Part shown: piece after piece, positions 44,705-53,823 of the stretch
Numbering within the stretch: the first letter of the stretch is position 1
Layout of the letters: every line of letters starts with the position of its first letter
From: Paenibacillus illinoisensis NBRC 15959
GTDB lineage: Bacteria > Bacillota > Bacilli > Paenibacillales > Paenibacillaceae
Direction of reading: 5' to 3'
DNA length: 64,000 nt
NCBI RefSeq assembly: GCF_004000925.1
Contig: NZ_BIME01000007.1
Coordinates: 248,001-312,000 of the forward strand
Notes under the pieces: model-generated
The model's input: only the letters and a program-made list of their open reading frames with translations
Database searches by the model: none
Told to the model about the DNA's origin: nothing
Made by a program: the position numbers and the translations under genes

Positions 44705-46051
44705 TTAGTTGGCCGTACTACTCTGACTCTGTACAACTTCGGAATGAGAGGCTCTGTGATGCCACACAACGATAACAAGCGAGGCAAGACAGACGAAGAG
44801 CAGACATCCATAAACAACGTGATAGGCTTTCTCTACCGAAACGCCCGGGATGCTGTGTAACAGCAGTCCGCAGACCGCCACAGACATCGAACCACCGAAG
44901 AATTGAATCAGCTGAAGCATGCCCATACCTGCTCCGATCTGCGCTTTGGGCAGAATGCGGGACGTTTCGTTATTCAGTGAAGCCATGGAGGCGGAGAGTG
45001 CAGGCGAGAAAAAGAGATAGCCTCCGGTAATAATAAAGGCGGACTGATTCAGTCCGAGCATAAACAAGGCAAGTACAGCTGCAAGCAGTACATGTCCAAT
45101 CATCAGAAAGCGCATGTTGCCGTAACGGTCGATCCATCGTCCCACGAAACGGGTACAAAAGGCCGCGACAATGGCTCCCGGAGCAATGAGCAAACCAATC
45201 GTGAGCGACGAACGTCCGAACAGGTCGGCAAGGACAAGCGGCATCAGAAACAGATTGCCCAGATTAACGACCAAAATGCAGAAGCCAATGAGAATCAAAC
45301 GTGTATATCCTGGCGTTCGAAATACGTCTGGATTGACAAACGGAAGGCGTGCTTTGCGGATGTACCACATATGAGCCACAAGAGACAGGACACCGATGGC
45401 AAACCAGATCCAGGACTGCTGGGTAATCGCGACCAGAAGCGTGATGGCGTTAATGACCGTTAACACTGCCCCGATCATATCGAAAGGGTTCTCTGGTCTT
45501 GGTGTTTCACGCGGCAGGAAATAGAGCAATACAGGTAGTGCAAGCAGGACCAGCACGGTTATTGCAAAAAGACCATTCCATCCCCAGTATTCGCTAATGA
45601 GTCCGCCTACAATGGGACCAAGTCCAAAAGCCATGGCACTGCCTGAAGAGATGAGGGCAATGGCGGCTCCGCGACGTTCCAGCGGGATGTAGCGGCTGGC
45701 AATGACAAGACCTAGCCCGGCCATAACCCCTGCACCTGCGGATTGCAGAATGCGCGTCAGCAGCAGGACAGCGAAGCTATGTGCGAATAATCCGAGTAAC
45801 GAAGACAAGCCCAGAATCAGCAGTCCAATCGTTAGCAGTTTGCGTACCGGGACCCGATCGGATAGTCGGCTGAAGATTACAGTCGACAATGCGTAACCGA
45901 TAGAGTAGCTGGAGATGACCCATGAGCCCAGGTCGGATGTAATCTGTAAATCGTTAATAATGACGGGTAAGGATACATTAAACATGGTGGTGTTCATCAC
46001 GACAATGAACAGACAGCATGTCCAGAGAGGCATTACAATTTTATCTTTCAC
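44705..46051 (-). CDS. MFS transporter, DHA2-like multidrug/tetracycline type
   Basis: A polytopic membrane protein of about 448 residues with 12-14 hydrophobic helices. I place the start at GTG 46051 because AGGAA lies seven bases upstream; a TTG at 46081 has no visible ribosome-binding site, and ATG 46033 is another option. Typical motifs: SRLSDRVPVRKLLTIG (motif A region), LTRILQSAGAGVMAGLGL and SSGSAMAFGLGPIVGGLIS (motif C). Members export drugs or tetracycline by proton antiport. There is no adjacent regulator. Confidence 0.87.
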   Translation of the reverse strand: MKDKIVMPLWTCCLFIVVMNTTMFNVSLPVIINDLQITSDLGSWVISSYSIGYALSTVIFSRLSDRVPVRKLLTIGLLILGLSSLLGLFAHSFAVLLLTRILQSAGAGVMAGLGLVIASRYIPLERRGAAIALISSGSAMAFGLGPIVGGLISEYWGWNGLFAITVLVLLALPVLLYFLPRETPRPENPFDMIGAVLTVINAITLLVAITQQSWIWFAIGVLSLVAHMWYIRKARLPFVNPDVFRTPGYTRLILIGFCILVVNLGNLFLMPLVLADLFGRSSLTIGLLIAPGAIVAAFCTRFVGRWIDRYGNMRFLMIGHVLLAAVLALFMLGLNQSAFIITGGYLFFSPALSASMASLNNETSRILPKAQIGAGMGMLQLIQFFGGSMSVAVCGLLLHSIPGVSVEKAYHVVYGCLLFVCLASLVIVVWHHRASHSEVVQSQSSTAN

Positions 46052-46246
46052 GTTACCATTCCTGTCTATGGATTGAGTCAAGCTATATTGAAAATCAATA
46101 AATCATTTTACGCCCAAACTGCATATATGGCAATAATGTCATAAAAATTGAAGGGGTTCGCATCGGTGGAAAATGGGATGAAACAGATCGAAACAAACAA
46201 AAAACGATAGGCAAAGCCATGTGTTGTAGAAGTTGATTCCCTGCAC

Positions 46247-46275
46247 CAAAAAAGACGCCCGTCTGAGGGCGCCTT
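46247..46275 (-). terminator. Terminator after P-type ATPase gene
   Basis: On the minus strand GGCGCCC pairs with GGGCGTC and is followed by six T's, 19 bases after the ATPase stop codon. Confidence 0.82.
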
Positions 46276-46293
46276 AAAGGGTTGGAGTATTTT

Positions 46294-48945
46294 TTATGCT
46301 GGACTAACTGCTCTGCCGCGGTTGCGAATCCATTTGATGACATCCATCAGAATGACAGCGAGGAGGGCAAGGCCGCCTGCAACGAGGAACTCGTTCCAAC
46401 CAAATGCATCCGGAATGGCGAAGATGCCGCGTACACCCGGAATCAAGGTGATTCCGTAGAGACAGAGACATACCAGAATGGAGCCAAGGACAAATTTATT
46501 CGTCGTGAAGCCCACCTGGAAGATGGTCTGTGTGTTGGAACGGGCTGCAAATGTTTGCAGACTCCGTGCCAGAATCAGGGTCGTAAAGGCCATCGCCACG
46601 CTCATTTCTTCAGAGATGCCAAGCCCAATATACTGGGATACAATAACAGCTGCACCGATCAATACACCACGTGTAATCACGGCTTGAAGCGTACCGCCGG
46701 CAAAGATGCCTTCATTAATATCTCGCGGCTTGCGCCGCATCACATCCGGTTCGGCCTTTTCCGTCCCCAGTGCAATGGCAGGCAGGGAGTCATTCACCAG
46801 GTTGATGAAGAGAAGCTGCAGGGCCGTAAACGGGTTCACCCATCCAACGATAAGTGCGAACAATATGGCGATAATGGCGCCAAGGTTACCCGCAAACAGG
46901 TAAGCAATGGCTTTTTTGATGTTATCAAATACCATACGCCCGACACTCACTGCGTTCACGATGGATACAAAGTTATCATCCGTCAGAATCATGGCAGCCG
47001 CATCCTTGGCAACATCTGTACCGCTGCCCATGGCTACACCAATGTCGGCTTGTTTCAGAGCTGGTGCATCATTGACACCGTCTCCGGTCATGGCTGCAAT
47101 TTTGCCTTTGCGCTGCCATGCGCGCACAATGCGGATTTTGTTTTCAGGGGATACCCGTGCATAGACCGAAATGTGTTCAAGCTGGCGATCCAGCTCTTCA
47201 TCCGACATTTTGTCCAGCTCAGCGCCAGTGATGGCGAGATCATCCGGGCCTGCAAGACCAATATCCCGTCCGATTGCCTGGGCTGTCGTTTTGTGGTCCC
47301 CTGTGATCATGATTGTGCGGATACCAGCCTTCATGGACTCTTCGATGGAGCCGTACACGGCTTCACGCGGTGGATCAATCATGGCTGTCAGACCAACAAG
47401 CGTCAGATCATATTCGTCTTCAGGTGTAACCTGCTTTTTGTCATCGAATTTCTTGTAAGCATAAGCCAGTACACGGAAGGCACGTTTGGAGAAAGCTTCG
47501 TTTTTCTCCTCGAATTGTGTGCGAATCTCAGCTGTAAGCGGCTGAACCTCTCCGTTCATGAACACATGAGTACACCTGCTGAATAGCACATCCGGACCAC
47601 CTTTGGTTAATAAGGCCGTCTGTCCTTCGAAGGTATGCACTGTGCTCATCAGTTTCCGATCCGAGTCAAAAGGAAGCTCTGCTTCCCGCGGGAACTGGTC
47701 CCGAATTTCGTTATAGTCCTTGTTCACACGGTTACTGAAGGCGATGAGGGCTACCTCTGTGGGATCACCCAGCTCCTTGCCCTCCTGGTTAATATTCGAA
47801 TCATTGCAGAGTACTGCAATATGTAACAAGCGTCGTTCCTCTTCAGACCACTGATCGGGATCGTCCGGGAATTCCTCTTTGGTGCCATGGGGGATGTAAT
47901 AATCCACAACCGTCATCTTGTTTTGGGTAAGCGTGCCTGTCTTATCTGTACAGATAATGCTGGCTGAACCGAGCGCTTCCACGGCAGGCAGCCGGCGAAT
48001 GATCGCATGCTGCTTGGCCATTTTATTCGTTCCCAGCGACAATACAATCGTCACGATGGAAGAGAGAGCTTCAGGAATGGCGGCGACGGCGACAGCAACG
48101 GCAAACATCAGTGCATTGATAATTGAAGGACCCAGATTGTCCGTGCCTTCGGTTAACCAGACACGTCCTGCCTCGATGGCGAAAATAAGAATGGACAGTC
48201 CCAGAATGAAAAAGCCCAGTTTTTTGCTGAAGGCTTCCAGTTTGCGCTGCAGCGGAGTTTCTTTGGCTTCAGCATTTTCAATCAATTCGGCAATCTTGCC
48301 GATCTCTGTTTTTAACGCGGTTCCGGTAATCACCAGAGTGCCCCGGCCGTATACGACCAGCGAACCGCTGAAGGCCATGTTGCGCCGATCACCGATGGGA
48401 GCCTCCTCCGGAATGGCATCTGCATGTTTCTCCGCTGCTTCTGATTCTCCAGTCAGCATGCCTTCATTGATTCTCAGACTACCGGATTCCAAAATCCGCC
48501 CGTCTGCCGGCACATAATCACCCGCATCCAATAAAACGATATCGCCGGGAACGAGTTCCCTGGCTGGAATAGTCTTTTTCTCACCATCACGAATAACTTT
48601 GGCTTCAGGAGCAGACATTTGCCTTAAGGCATCGAGGGAACTTTCCGCTTTTTTGGTCTGTACAACACTAATTACTGCATTTAGCAGGATAACCAAGAAG
48701 ATAATCAGTGATTCAATAAGATGTCCGAGCACAACCTGTACACCTGCCGCAATGAGCAGCACGATGACCATGGGATCTTTGAAATTTTCAAGAAACAGTT
48801 TCCAGACAGGTGTTGCATTTTTGCCTTTTAACTCGTTATATCCTTCTGTCTCAAGTCTTTTTGCAGCTTCGGAGGCAGTCAGCCCCTTGGGGGAACTATC
48901 CAAGTCTTGAAGTGTCTCCTCAGCACTGTGTCTATAATGTTGCAA
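46294..48945 (-). CDS. Calcium-type (P2A) cation-transporting P-type ATPase
   Basis: A membrane pump of 883 residues. I choose the TTG at 48945 (MQHYRHSAEETLQDL), which has AAGGAG eight bases upstream; a longer reading to 49050 would add a leader absent from the family. The N-terminal cation-ATPase domain is followed by TM helices, the TGES actuator loop (LTGESEAAEKH), PEALSSIVTIVLSLG in TM4, phosphorylated Asp in CTDKTGTLTQNK, the nucleotide domain, MITGDHKTTAQA and GDGVNDAPALKQADIG, and four C-terminal helices. It resembles bacterial SERCA-type exporters such as Lmo0841 and YloB. Export of Ca2+ from the cytoplasm is the likely task. Confidence 0.94.
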   Translation of the reverse strand: MQHYRHSAEETLQDLDSSPKGLTASEAAKRLETEGYNELKGKNATPVWKLFLENFKDPMVIVLLIAAGVQVVLGHLIESLIIFLVILLNAVISVVQTKKAESSLDALRQMSAPEAKVIRDGEKKTIPARELVPGDIVLLDAGDYVPADGRILESGSLRINEGMLTGESEAAEKHADAIPEEAPIGDRRNMAFSGSLVVYGRGTLVITGTALKTEIGKIAELIENAEAKETPLQRKLEAFSKKLGFFILGLSILIFAIEAGRVWLTEGTDNLGPSIINALMFAVAVAVAAIPEALSSIVTIVLSLGTNKMAKQHAIIRRLPAVEALGSASIICTDKTGTLTQNKMTVVDYYIPHGTKEEFPDDPDQWSEEERRLLHIAVLCNDSNINQEGKELGDPTEVALIAFSNRVNKDYNEIRDQFPREAELPFDSDRKLMSTVHTFEGQTALLTKGGPDVLFSRCTHVFMNGEVQPLTAEIRTQFEEKNEAFSKRAFRVLAYAYKKFDDKKQVTPEDEYDLTLVGLTAMIDPPREAVYGSIEESMKAGIRTIMITGDHKTTAQAIGRDIGLAGPDDLAITGAELDKMSDEELDRQLEHISVYARVSPENKIRIVRAWQRKGKIAAMTGDGVNDAPALKQADIGVAMGSGTDVAKDAAAMILTDDNFVSIVNAVSVGRMVFDNIKKAIAYLFAGNLGAIIAILFALIVGWVNPFTALQLLFINLVNDSLPAIALGTEKAEPDVMRRKPRDINEGIFAGGTLQAVITRGVLIGAAVIVSQYIGLGISEEMSVAMAFTTLILARSLQTFAARSNTQTIFQVGFTTNKFVLGSILVCLCLYGITLIPGVRGIFAIPDAFGWNEFLVAGGLALLAVILMDVIKWIRNRGRAVSPA

Positions 48946-49088
48946 TTGACCAGCTCCTTGATTAAATGGATTTCTTCTGTGTATTACCCTTACGGGCAAA
49001 ATATAGAATCGTTTCATTTCCAACTTTTTTATGTTCACAGTATTTTTCATAAGTAGCCAAGATATGCCTCTTGTTCAATTTATTTATT

Positions 49089-49120
49089 TGCAGTGATGTA
49101 CGGTTACGTGCACCACTGCA
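49089..49120. repeat. Inverted repeat upstream of P-type ATPase and hcp
   Basis: TGCAGTGATGTACG (49089-49102) and CGTGCACCACTGCA (49107-49120) are reverse complements at 12 of 14 positions with a four-base loop. No T-run follows, so it is more likely an operator or a leader structure than a terminator. It lies about 145 bases upstream of the ATPase start and 270 bases upstream of hcp. Confidence 0.5.
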
Positions 49121-49168
49121 TTAATATCACATGCAACAGCGAAAAGGACAGGTCAAATTAAGCGGTAG

Positions 49169-49193
49169 CCGGGGAGGTAACTCTCCGGTTTTT
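49169..49193 (+). terminator. Terminator-like hairpin without an upstream gene
   Basis: CCGGGGAG pairs perfectly with CTCTCCGG around a GTAA tetraloop, followed by TTTTTC on the plus strand. No plus-strand gene precedes it within 2.7 kb, so it may end a short untranslated RNA starting in the 48946-49168 AT-rich region, or block antisense reading from hcp direction. I found no riboswitch consensus in that region. Confidence 0.5.
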
Positions 49194-49306
49194 CTGATCT
49201 CGCGAATCTGTGCCTGAGTTAAGCACTGATTGGATGATAGTCTTGGAGGGGAAACAATAGGTTCAACTATTTGCTAATTTTGACTATAAGGTGTCGAATG
49301 ATAAAC

Positions 49307-49322
49307 TGTGTCCGCCATCACA
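49307..49322 (+). promoter_or_regulatory. FNR/CRP-like box upstream of hcp
   Basis: TGTGTCCGCCATCACA matches the Bacillus Fnr consensus TGTGA-N6-TCACA with one mismatch. Its centre is 41-42 bases upstream of a predicted start at about 49356, for which a weak extended -10 (TG-T-TACGCT, 49341-49349) exists. An alternative reading is the promoter TTGACT (49280-49285), 16 bases, TAAACT (49302-49307), which would place the box at the transcript start. Confidence 0.45.
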
Positions 49323-49391
49323 CTTGGTCCCCTGCGGGTTTGTTACGCTGTTACCAGTGAATGAAATCGAATCACGTTGGAGGGAACAGAT

Positions 49392-50684
49392 ATGTTTTGT
49401 TATCAGTGTGAGCAGACACCGAGTGGTGGATGTACAGTAGTTGGGGTCTGTGGCAAAAATGAAACGATAGCCAGTCTGCAGGATACCATGATTTTTGCGT
49501 TGAAAGGCATAGCGGCTTATGCAACACATGCTCGGCAGCTGGGATATCATGATCCGGAAGTGGATCGAATTACATATGAGGCCCTGTATATGACGTTGAC
49601 CAATTCCAATTTTAATGTGCAGGAACATCTCGATATGGCCATGCAAGTAGGGAACGCGGCAATCCGAATTATGGACGTGCTGGATCGTGCGCACACCGAG
49701 AGATTCGGCATACCGCAGCCCATCACCGTTTCGCAGAACCAGATTGAGGGACAATGCATTGTAGTGACCGGACATAACTTGTATGCGCTGGAAGAGCTTC
49801 TTCGCCAGACCGAAGGGAAAGGCATCAACATATATACACATTCCGAGATGCTGCCTGCTCACGGGTACCCGGAACTTAAGAAATATGCCCATCTGAAAGG
49901 CAATATCGGCAAAGCCTGGTACGATCAGCGCAGATTATTTGAACAGTTTCCGGGTGCCATCCTTGCGACCACAAACTGTGTCATGCCTATCAAAGGTACA
50001 TATGCCGACCGATTCTTCTCGTATGAAGTCGCGGGTCTTGAGGGTGCAGCCAAGATTATGAATGATGATTTCACTCCTCTAATTGAACGCGCGCTTTCCC
50101 TGCCAGCAGCAGACGTTAAGTCTGAGCAGGTACTAACGACGGGGTACCATCATGAGACGGTAATCGGACTCGCTCCAGAGATTATTCAGGCAGTCAAAGA
50201 TGGTCATATCCGTCGTTTCTTCGTTATTGCTGGCTGTGATGCACCTGGAAAGGGCGGAAACTATTATCGTGAGCTAGCGACTTCACTGCCTAACGATACC
50301 GTGATTCTAACCACATCATGCGGTAAATTCCGCTTCAATGATGTGGATTACGGTACAGTCGGGGATACAGGAATTCCCCGTTATATCGATCTGGGGCAGT
50401 GCAACAACTCCGGTTCAACCGTGAAAATTGCAATGGCTCTTGCGGACGCATTTGGCTGTTCGGTAAATGAGCTGCCTGTCAGCATTGTCCTGTCCTGGTT
50501 TGAGCAAAAGGCTGTGGCGATCCTGCTGGGGCTGTTCAGTCTTGGTATTCAGGACATTCGAATTGGACCCAAACCGCCAGAATTTATCTCGGCTGGAGTA
50601 TTGGATGTGCTTGTTGACATGTTTGGCTTGAAGCTGATCACAACAGCAGAGGAAGATATGAACGCCATGCTGGCGTTGTCATAG
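49392..50684 (+). CDS. hcp: Hybrid-cluster protein / hydroxylamine reductase, short class III form
   Basis: A 430-residue cytoplasmic redox enzyme. The start at 49392 (MFCYQCEQTPSGGCTVVG) has GGAGGG eight bases upstream. The proximal Fe-S cluster is held by Cys3, Cys6, Cys14 and Cys20. The hybrid-cluster ligands follow in TNCVMP, AGCDAPG, TSCGKF and related segments. At 430 residues it is about 100 shorter than classical Hcp, as in class III proteins that lack one helical bundle. Hcp reduces NO (and hydroxylamine in vitro) and protects against nitrosative stress in oxygen-poor conditions, which agrees with the FNR-like box upstream. No Hcr reductase gene is adjacent. Confidence 0.93.
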   Translation: MFCYQCEQTPSGGCTVVGVCGKNETIASLQDTMIFALKGIAAYATHARQLGYHDPEVDRITYEALYMTLTNSNFNVQEHLDMAMQVGNAAIRIMDVLDRAHTERFGIPQPITVSQNQIEGQCIVVTGHNLYALEELLRQTEGKGINIYTHSEMLPAHGYPELKKYAHLKGNIGKAWYDQRRLFEQFPGAILATTNCVMPIKGTYADRFFSYEVAGLEGAAKIMNDDFTPLIERALSLPAADVKSEQVLTTGYHHETVIGLAPEIIQAVKDGHIRRFFVIAGCDAPGKGGNYYRELATSLPNDTVILTTSCGKFRFNDVDYGTVGDTGIPRYIDLGQCNNSGSTVKIAMALADAFGCSVNELPVSIVLSWFEQKAVAILLGLFSLGIQDIRIGPKPPEFISAGVLDVLVDMFGLKLITTAEEDMNAMLALS

Positions 50685-50723
50685 GGTGCCAGAAATTGAA
50701 TCAATCATAGAAGATTTTGGAAG

Positions 50724-50746
50724 AGCCTGCGGAAGCAGGCTTTTTG
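50724..50746 (+). terminator. Terminator after hcp
   Basis: AGCCTGC, loop GGAA, GCAGGCT, followed by TTTT; 40 bases after the hcp stop codon. Confidence 0.88.
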
Positions 50747-50909
50747 CTTTCTTAAGGTGAGTTTAGGTCCATGTACCCTGCTTATATGGTAATGAAATGA
50801 AAGGAAAATTAGTTTGAATATCCTATTGAAGTTTGATCATGGAAATGGGTATATAGATAAGGGCACATCATAAAACTCGGGTTTACCGCAGCATAAGGAG
50901 AAGGTACAT

Positions 50910-52301
50910 ATGAATGACAGGCAATTCGAAGAGATCTTGAAACTTGCAGGTGGAAAGGAAAACATAAGACAAGTCACGCGGGAAGAGCAGGCAACGGTAC
51001 TTATTCTAGAAAATAACAGTAAAGTGGATATGTCAGCATCTGCTGCTACCGATCTTGAAGTAACAATTCGGATAACAGGTGCAGAATGTCGCTTGGTGAT
51101 TAAAGATGAATCCTCCTCTTATTACCGTCTGTTAAGGGACATGGGTACGCCAGAAAGCATGCGCGATCATCCCGAACGGAAAGAGGAGCATACATACCGC
51201 AAATCGTTTTCAATATTAGAGTTTATATCCGATGTGTTTAGACCCATAATGCCTGCCATTTTGGGAGCGGCGGTCTTCAAGATTGTGCTTGCAGTCATAA
51301 CACTGATTAGTACGTACGGTTTTTCGGAACCCTCATCCTTCCTACAGAGCCAGACATTTATGATATTGAAATCCATTGGGGATAGCGCCTTTTATTTGCT
51401 GCCTGTATTGGCAGCTATCAGTACTGCCCGGCAGTTAAAGAGTAATATCTACGTTGCAGCAGCTATCGGCGGATTGATGTTTTACCCGCAAATGAGTTAT
51501 TTACTGTCAGGTCAAGAGGAAGTTCATTTTATGGGTATGCCCATGGTTTCGGAGGCAGCCTTTTTCTCGGCTCCGCTCTGGATGATTCTGACGATCTCTG
51601 CTGCATCTTATGTAGAAAAAGCCGTTGAACGATTCAGTCCCAAGATGCTGCAGGGCATTCTGGCTCCGGCATTAACATTCGGAATTCTGGTCCCGCTGAT
51701 CCTGCTGGTGCTGGGCCCACTAGGTTCGTGGATTGACAAGCGAATGCCCGCTGCCGTCGATTCCTTGCTCACGGATGCACCGGTCGTGGCTGCGATGCTG
51801 CTGGGAGCGGCATTTGCATTAATGCTGTTTGCCGGATTGCATTATTGGCTCGTTCCCCTGATGCTGAATGAGCTGATGACCAACGGATTTTCCGTGATCA
51901 TTCCTGCGATGTTTGTTGCATTTACTGCTCAGGCGGGGGCAGCACTGGCTGCGGGACTGCGCAGCAGACAGACCGAGTTCAGAAAACTTGCATTCTGGGC
52001 AACCGGAACGGCTCTTTTGGGTGTTCCGGAGCCTGCAATCTATGCCGTCAATATGAGAAGGAGGGCTTCTTTTTATGCAGCGCTTATTGGTGGTGCTATC
52101 GGCGGACTCTACTTCGGTATTGTATCGGTAAAATCCTTTGCTTTAAGCGAATCAGCAGGCCTGCTTCAAATTCCGGCATTCATGGAAGATGGTACGCTGA
52201 ATATGATTCATACGTGTGCCGGGCTGGTTTTAGCCTTTTTTGTCTCAGGTGCACTCACATACTGGCTGACAGATAGGTCAATGAAGAACAAACATGTATA
52301 A
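50910..52301 (+). CDS. PTS EIIC permease paralogue with degenerate EIIB
   Basis: A 463-residue membrane protein paralogous to BglP (7153-9069). Residues 1-80 align with EIIB (ILKLAGGKENIRQVT) but the active-site segment VTHCMTRLRF is replaced by VTREEQATVLIL, so the phosphorylatable Cys is missing. The EIIC domain (about 100-455) keeps its key parts: FISDVFRPIMPAILGA, IGDSAFYLLPVLAAIS, GLHYWLVPLM and GVPEPAIYAVNMRRR. There is no EIIA domain. It cannot pass phosphate by itself; it may borrow EIIB from another permease or act as a non-phosphorylating transporter or sensor. It is monocistronic, with AAGGAG before the ATG and no adjacent regulator. Confidence 0.85.
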   Translation: MNDRQFEEILKLAGGKENIRQVTREEQATVLILENNSKVDMSASAATDLEVTIRITGAECRLVIKDESSSYYRLLRDMGTPESMRDHPERKEEHTYRKSFSILEFISDVFRPIMPAILGAAVFKIVLAVITLISTYGFSEPSSFLQSQTFMILKSIGDSAFYLLPVLAAISTARQLKSNIYVAAAIGGLMFYPQMSYLLSGQEEVHFMGMPMVSEAAFFSAPLWMILTISAASYVEKAVERFSPKMLQGILAPALTFGILVPLILLVLGPLGSWIDKRMPAAVDSLLTDAPVVAAMLLGAAFALMLFAGLHYWLVPLMLNELMTNGFSVIIPAMFVAFTAQAGAALAAGLRSRQTEFRKLAFWATGTALLGVPEPAIYAVNMRRRASFYAALIGGAIGGLYFGIVSVKSFALSESAGLLQIPAFMEDGTLNMIHTCAGLVLAFFVSGALTYWLTDRSMKNKHV

Positions 52302-52564
52302 GCGTAATGCTTCTCATAAGTGGTTTAAATAGTATTCTTTGCAGTTAAGGTTTCCGTGTATTTAAAAGCTCTTCCATACTTTCAATATGTAACAGAAGGA
52401 ATTCTACAAATTGAATCCACCTGTATAAAGCCTGAATATTGGATTACAATATAGACAACTTTCCTCATAATGGGCCCTGTAATTTTCTGAATTATAGTTA
52501 GTTGTCTACGCCCCCAGTGATTACTGCACATAGTATGTGGAGAAATATCACGGAGGTGAGTTAA

Positions 52565-53353
52565 TTGATCAATCGTCATGGGAAACGGATTTGTAGACGT
52601 AAATTCAAAAAACATGTACATTGCGGTGTGAAGGTTAAGGTATTGAAGGTTAAACCTAAGGTTATAGTTAATGCACCACAAGGCGTACCAGGGATTCCTG
52701 GTCCACTAGGACCGATAGGTCCCAAAGGGGCCACTGGTGCTCAAGGGATACCGGGGCCAGTCGGATTGCAAGGAATTCCTGGTATACAAGGACCTGTGGG
52801 TCCGGCTGGTGCGGTCGGAGCAGTGGGCCCAGCTGGCCCGGTTGGCCCTGCAGGTCCTTCTGGCCTCGTGGGTCCAGCTGGTCCTGTCGGTCCTGTCGGC
52901 CCTGCAGGGGCAACTGGAGCAACAGGTCCTGCCGGTCCAACAGGGGCTGGAATCTCCGATTTCCTGAGTGTTTTCCGAGCTGATCCCGGTACAGGTACGG
53001 ACACCGTTCCAGGAAACTCGCCAATAACTTTGACTGGGGTATTGGCTAACGTGGGTGGTGCCTTTACCTTCGTGCCGCCATCTTCAACGATAACCATCAA
53101 TGAAACAGGAAGTTACTTTATCTCTTTCTCCATTCATAATCAGGGCGATGCCGATTTCAACCTCACAGTAAACGGAACGCCTATAACCCCCGTGCCTTTC
53201 ACAGGTAATGGCGGAGGCCCAATCTCTGCTGAAGTTATTATTACGGTCACAACAGTTCCGACAACGATCCAACTGGTAAATGCGAATGCAACTCCTGTAC
53301 AGTTGCATAACAATCTGAATACCACGGTGACTATTCTGAAATTGACTCCTTAA
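52565..53353 (+). CDS. Collagen-like surface protein, BclA-type
   Basis: A 262-residue protein with a TTG start eight bases after GGAGGTG. Residues 1-39 are basic with two Cys and several Lys/Val alternations ([15 protein letters not shown]). Residues 40-129 are about 30 uninterrupted G-x-y triplets rich in GPA, GPV and GAT, a collagen-like triple-helix region. Residues 130-262 form a beta-rich C1q/TNF-like head ([19 protein letters not shown], then [15 protein letters not shown]), as in the BclA exosporium glycoprotein and related spore-surface filaments. Trimeric assembly on the spore or cell surface is likely. It has no cleavable signal peptide, as usual for exosporium proteins. Confidence 0.9.
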   Translation: MINRHGKRICRRKFKKHVHCGVKVKVLKVKPKVIVNAPQGVPGIPGPLGPIGPKGATGAQGIPGPVGLQGIPGIQGPVGPAGAVGAVGPAGPVGPAGPSGLVGPAGPVGPVGPAGATGATGPAGPTGAGISDFLSVFRADPGTGTDTVPGNSPITLTGVLANVGGAFTFVPPSSTITINETGSYFISFSIHNQGDADFNLTVNGTPITPVPFTGNGGGPISAEVIITVTTVPTTIQLVNANATPVQLHNNLNTTVTILKLTP

Positions 53354-53459
53354 TGTCGATTCACAATATAGTCTATGTCAGCATAAAAATTAAAGTTTAT
53401 GCCTTTTATCCAGTCCATAAGTCTATTTATTGAGATGGTATGGACGGCTTGGAATTCGG

Positions 53460-53506
53460 GAGCAGCGGGATGTTGTAGCTAAAAGACATCACCGCTGCTC
53501 TTTTTA
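53460..53506 (+). terminator. Terminator after collagen-like gene
   Basis: GAGCAGCGG (53460-53468) pairs with CCGCTGCTC (53492-53500), with an inner GATGT/ACATC stem, followed by TTTTT. Confidence 0.82.
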
Positions 53507-53823
53507 GTTCCGAAGCCGAGACCTTAGAATTAGGGGGAGTAGAGCCTGAATTGGGCGAATAGTTTATCGAAGGAATCTCGTATGAACCTCTGATCCTTTA
53601 ATCGGGTTATGGGGGACAAGCTTAATGGGTTTGAAGCAGTTATGTCTGGAAGAGATCAACTGGGACAAATTCGGAAATCATGGATGGAGTACTTCGAGAC
53701 TGGCTTCTGCAAGTGAGAGAGTTACCACAGTATATGGTGCAAAGTTTGGAGTGTTACGGTGAACATTGCTAAAAATGTGCAAAAGAACAAGCAGCTCCCT
53801 GAAGATTTGAATGGAACCTCGAA
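53507..53823 (+). other. Gap with possible gene remnant
   Basis: Between the terminator and uppS I see no intact gene. One frame from 53625 encodes MGLKQLCLEEINWDKFGNHG before degenerating, and the frame shifted by one then reads SEIMDGVLRDWLLQVRELPQ near 53683-53740, both protein-like. This could be a decayed small gene; it may equally be chance. Confidence 0.2.

Noticed and set aside
46282..47586. Plus-strand open frame of 434 codons
   Set aside because: Antisense to the P-type ATPase gene; its composition is rich in Cys and His and shows no domain, so it is a shadow.
48946..49168. Riboswitch upstream of the P-type ATPase
   Set aside because: I looked for yybP-ykoY, M-box, fluoride and GEMM patterns on both strands; no conserved core was found, only AT-rich sequence and the palindrome.
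52677..52950. Short tandem DNA repeats
   Set aside because: They are the codon-level consequence of the collagen-like G-x-y triplets, not an independent repeat element.
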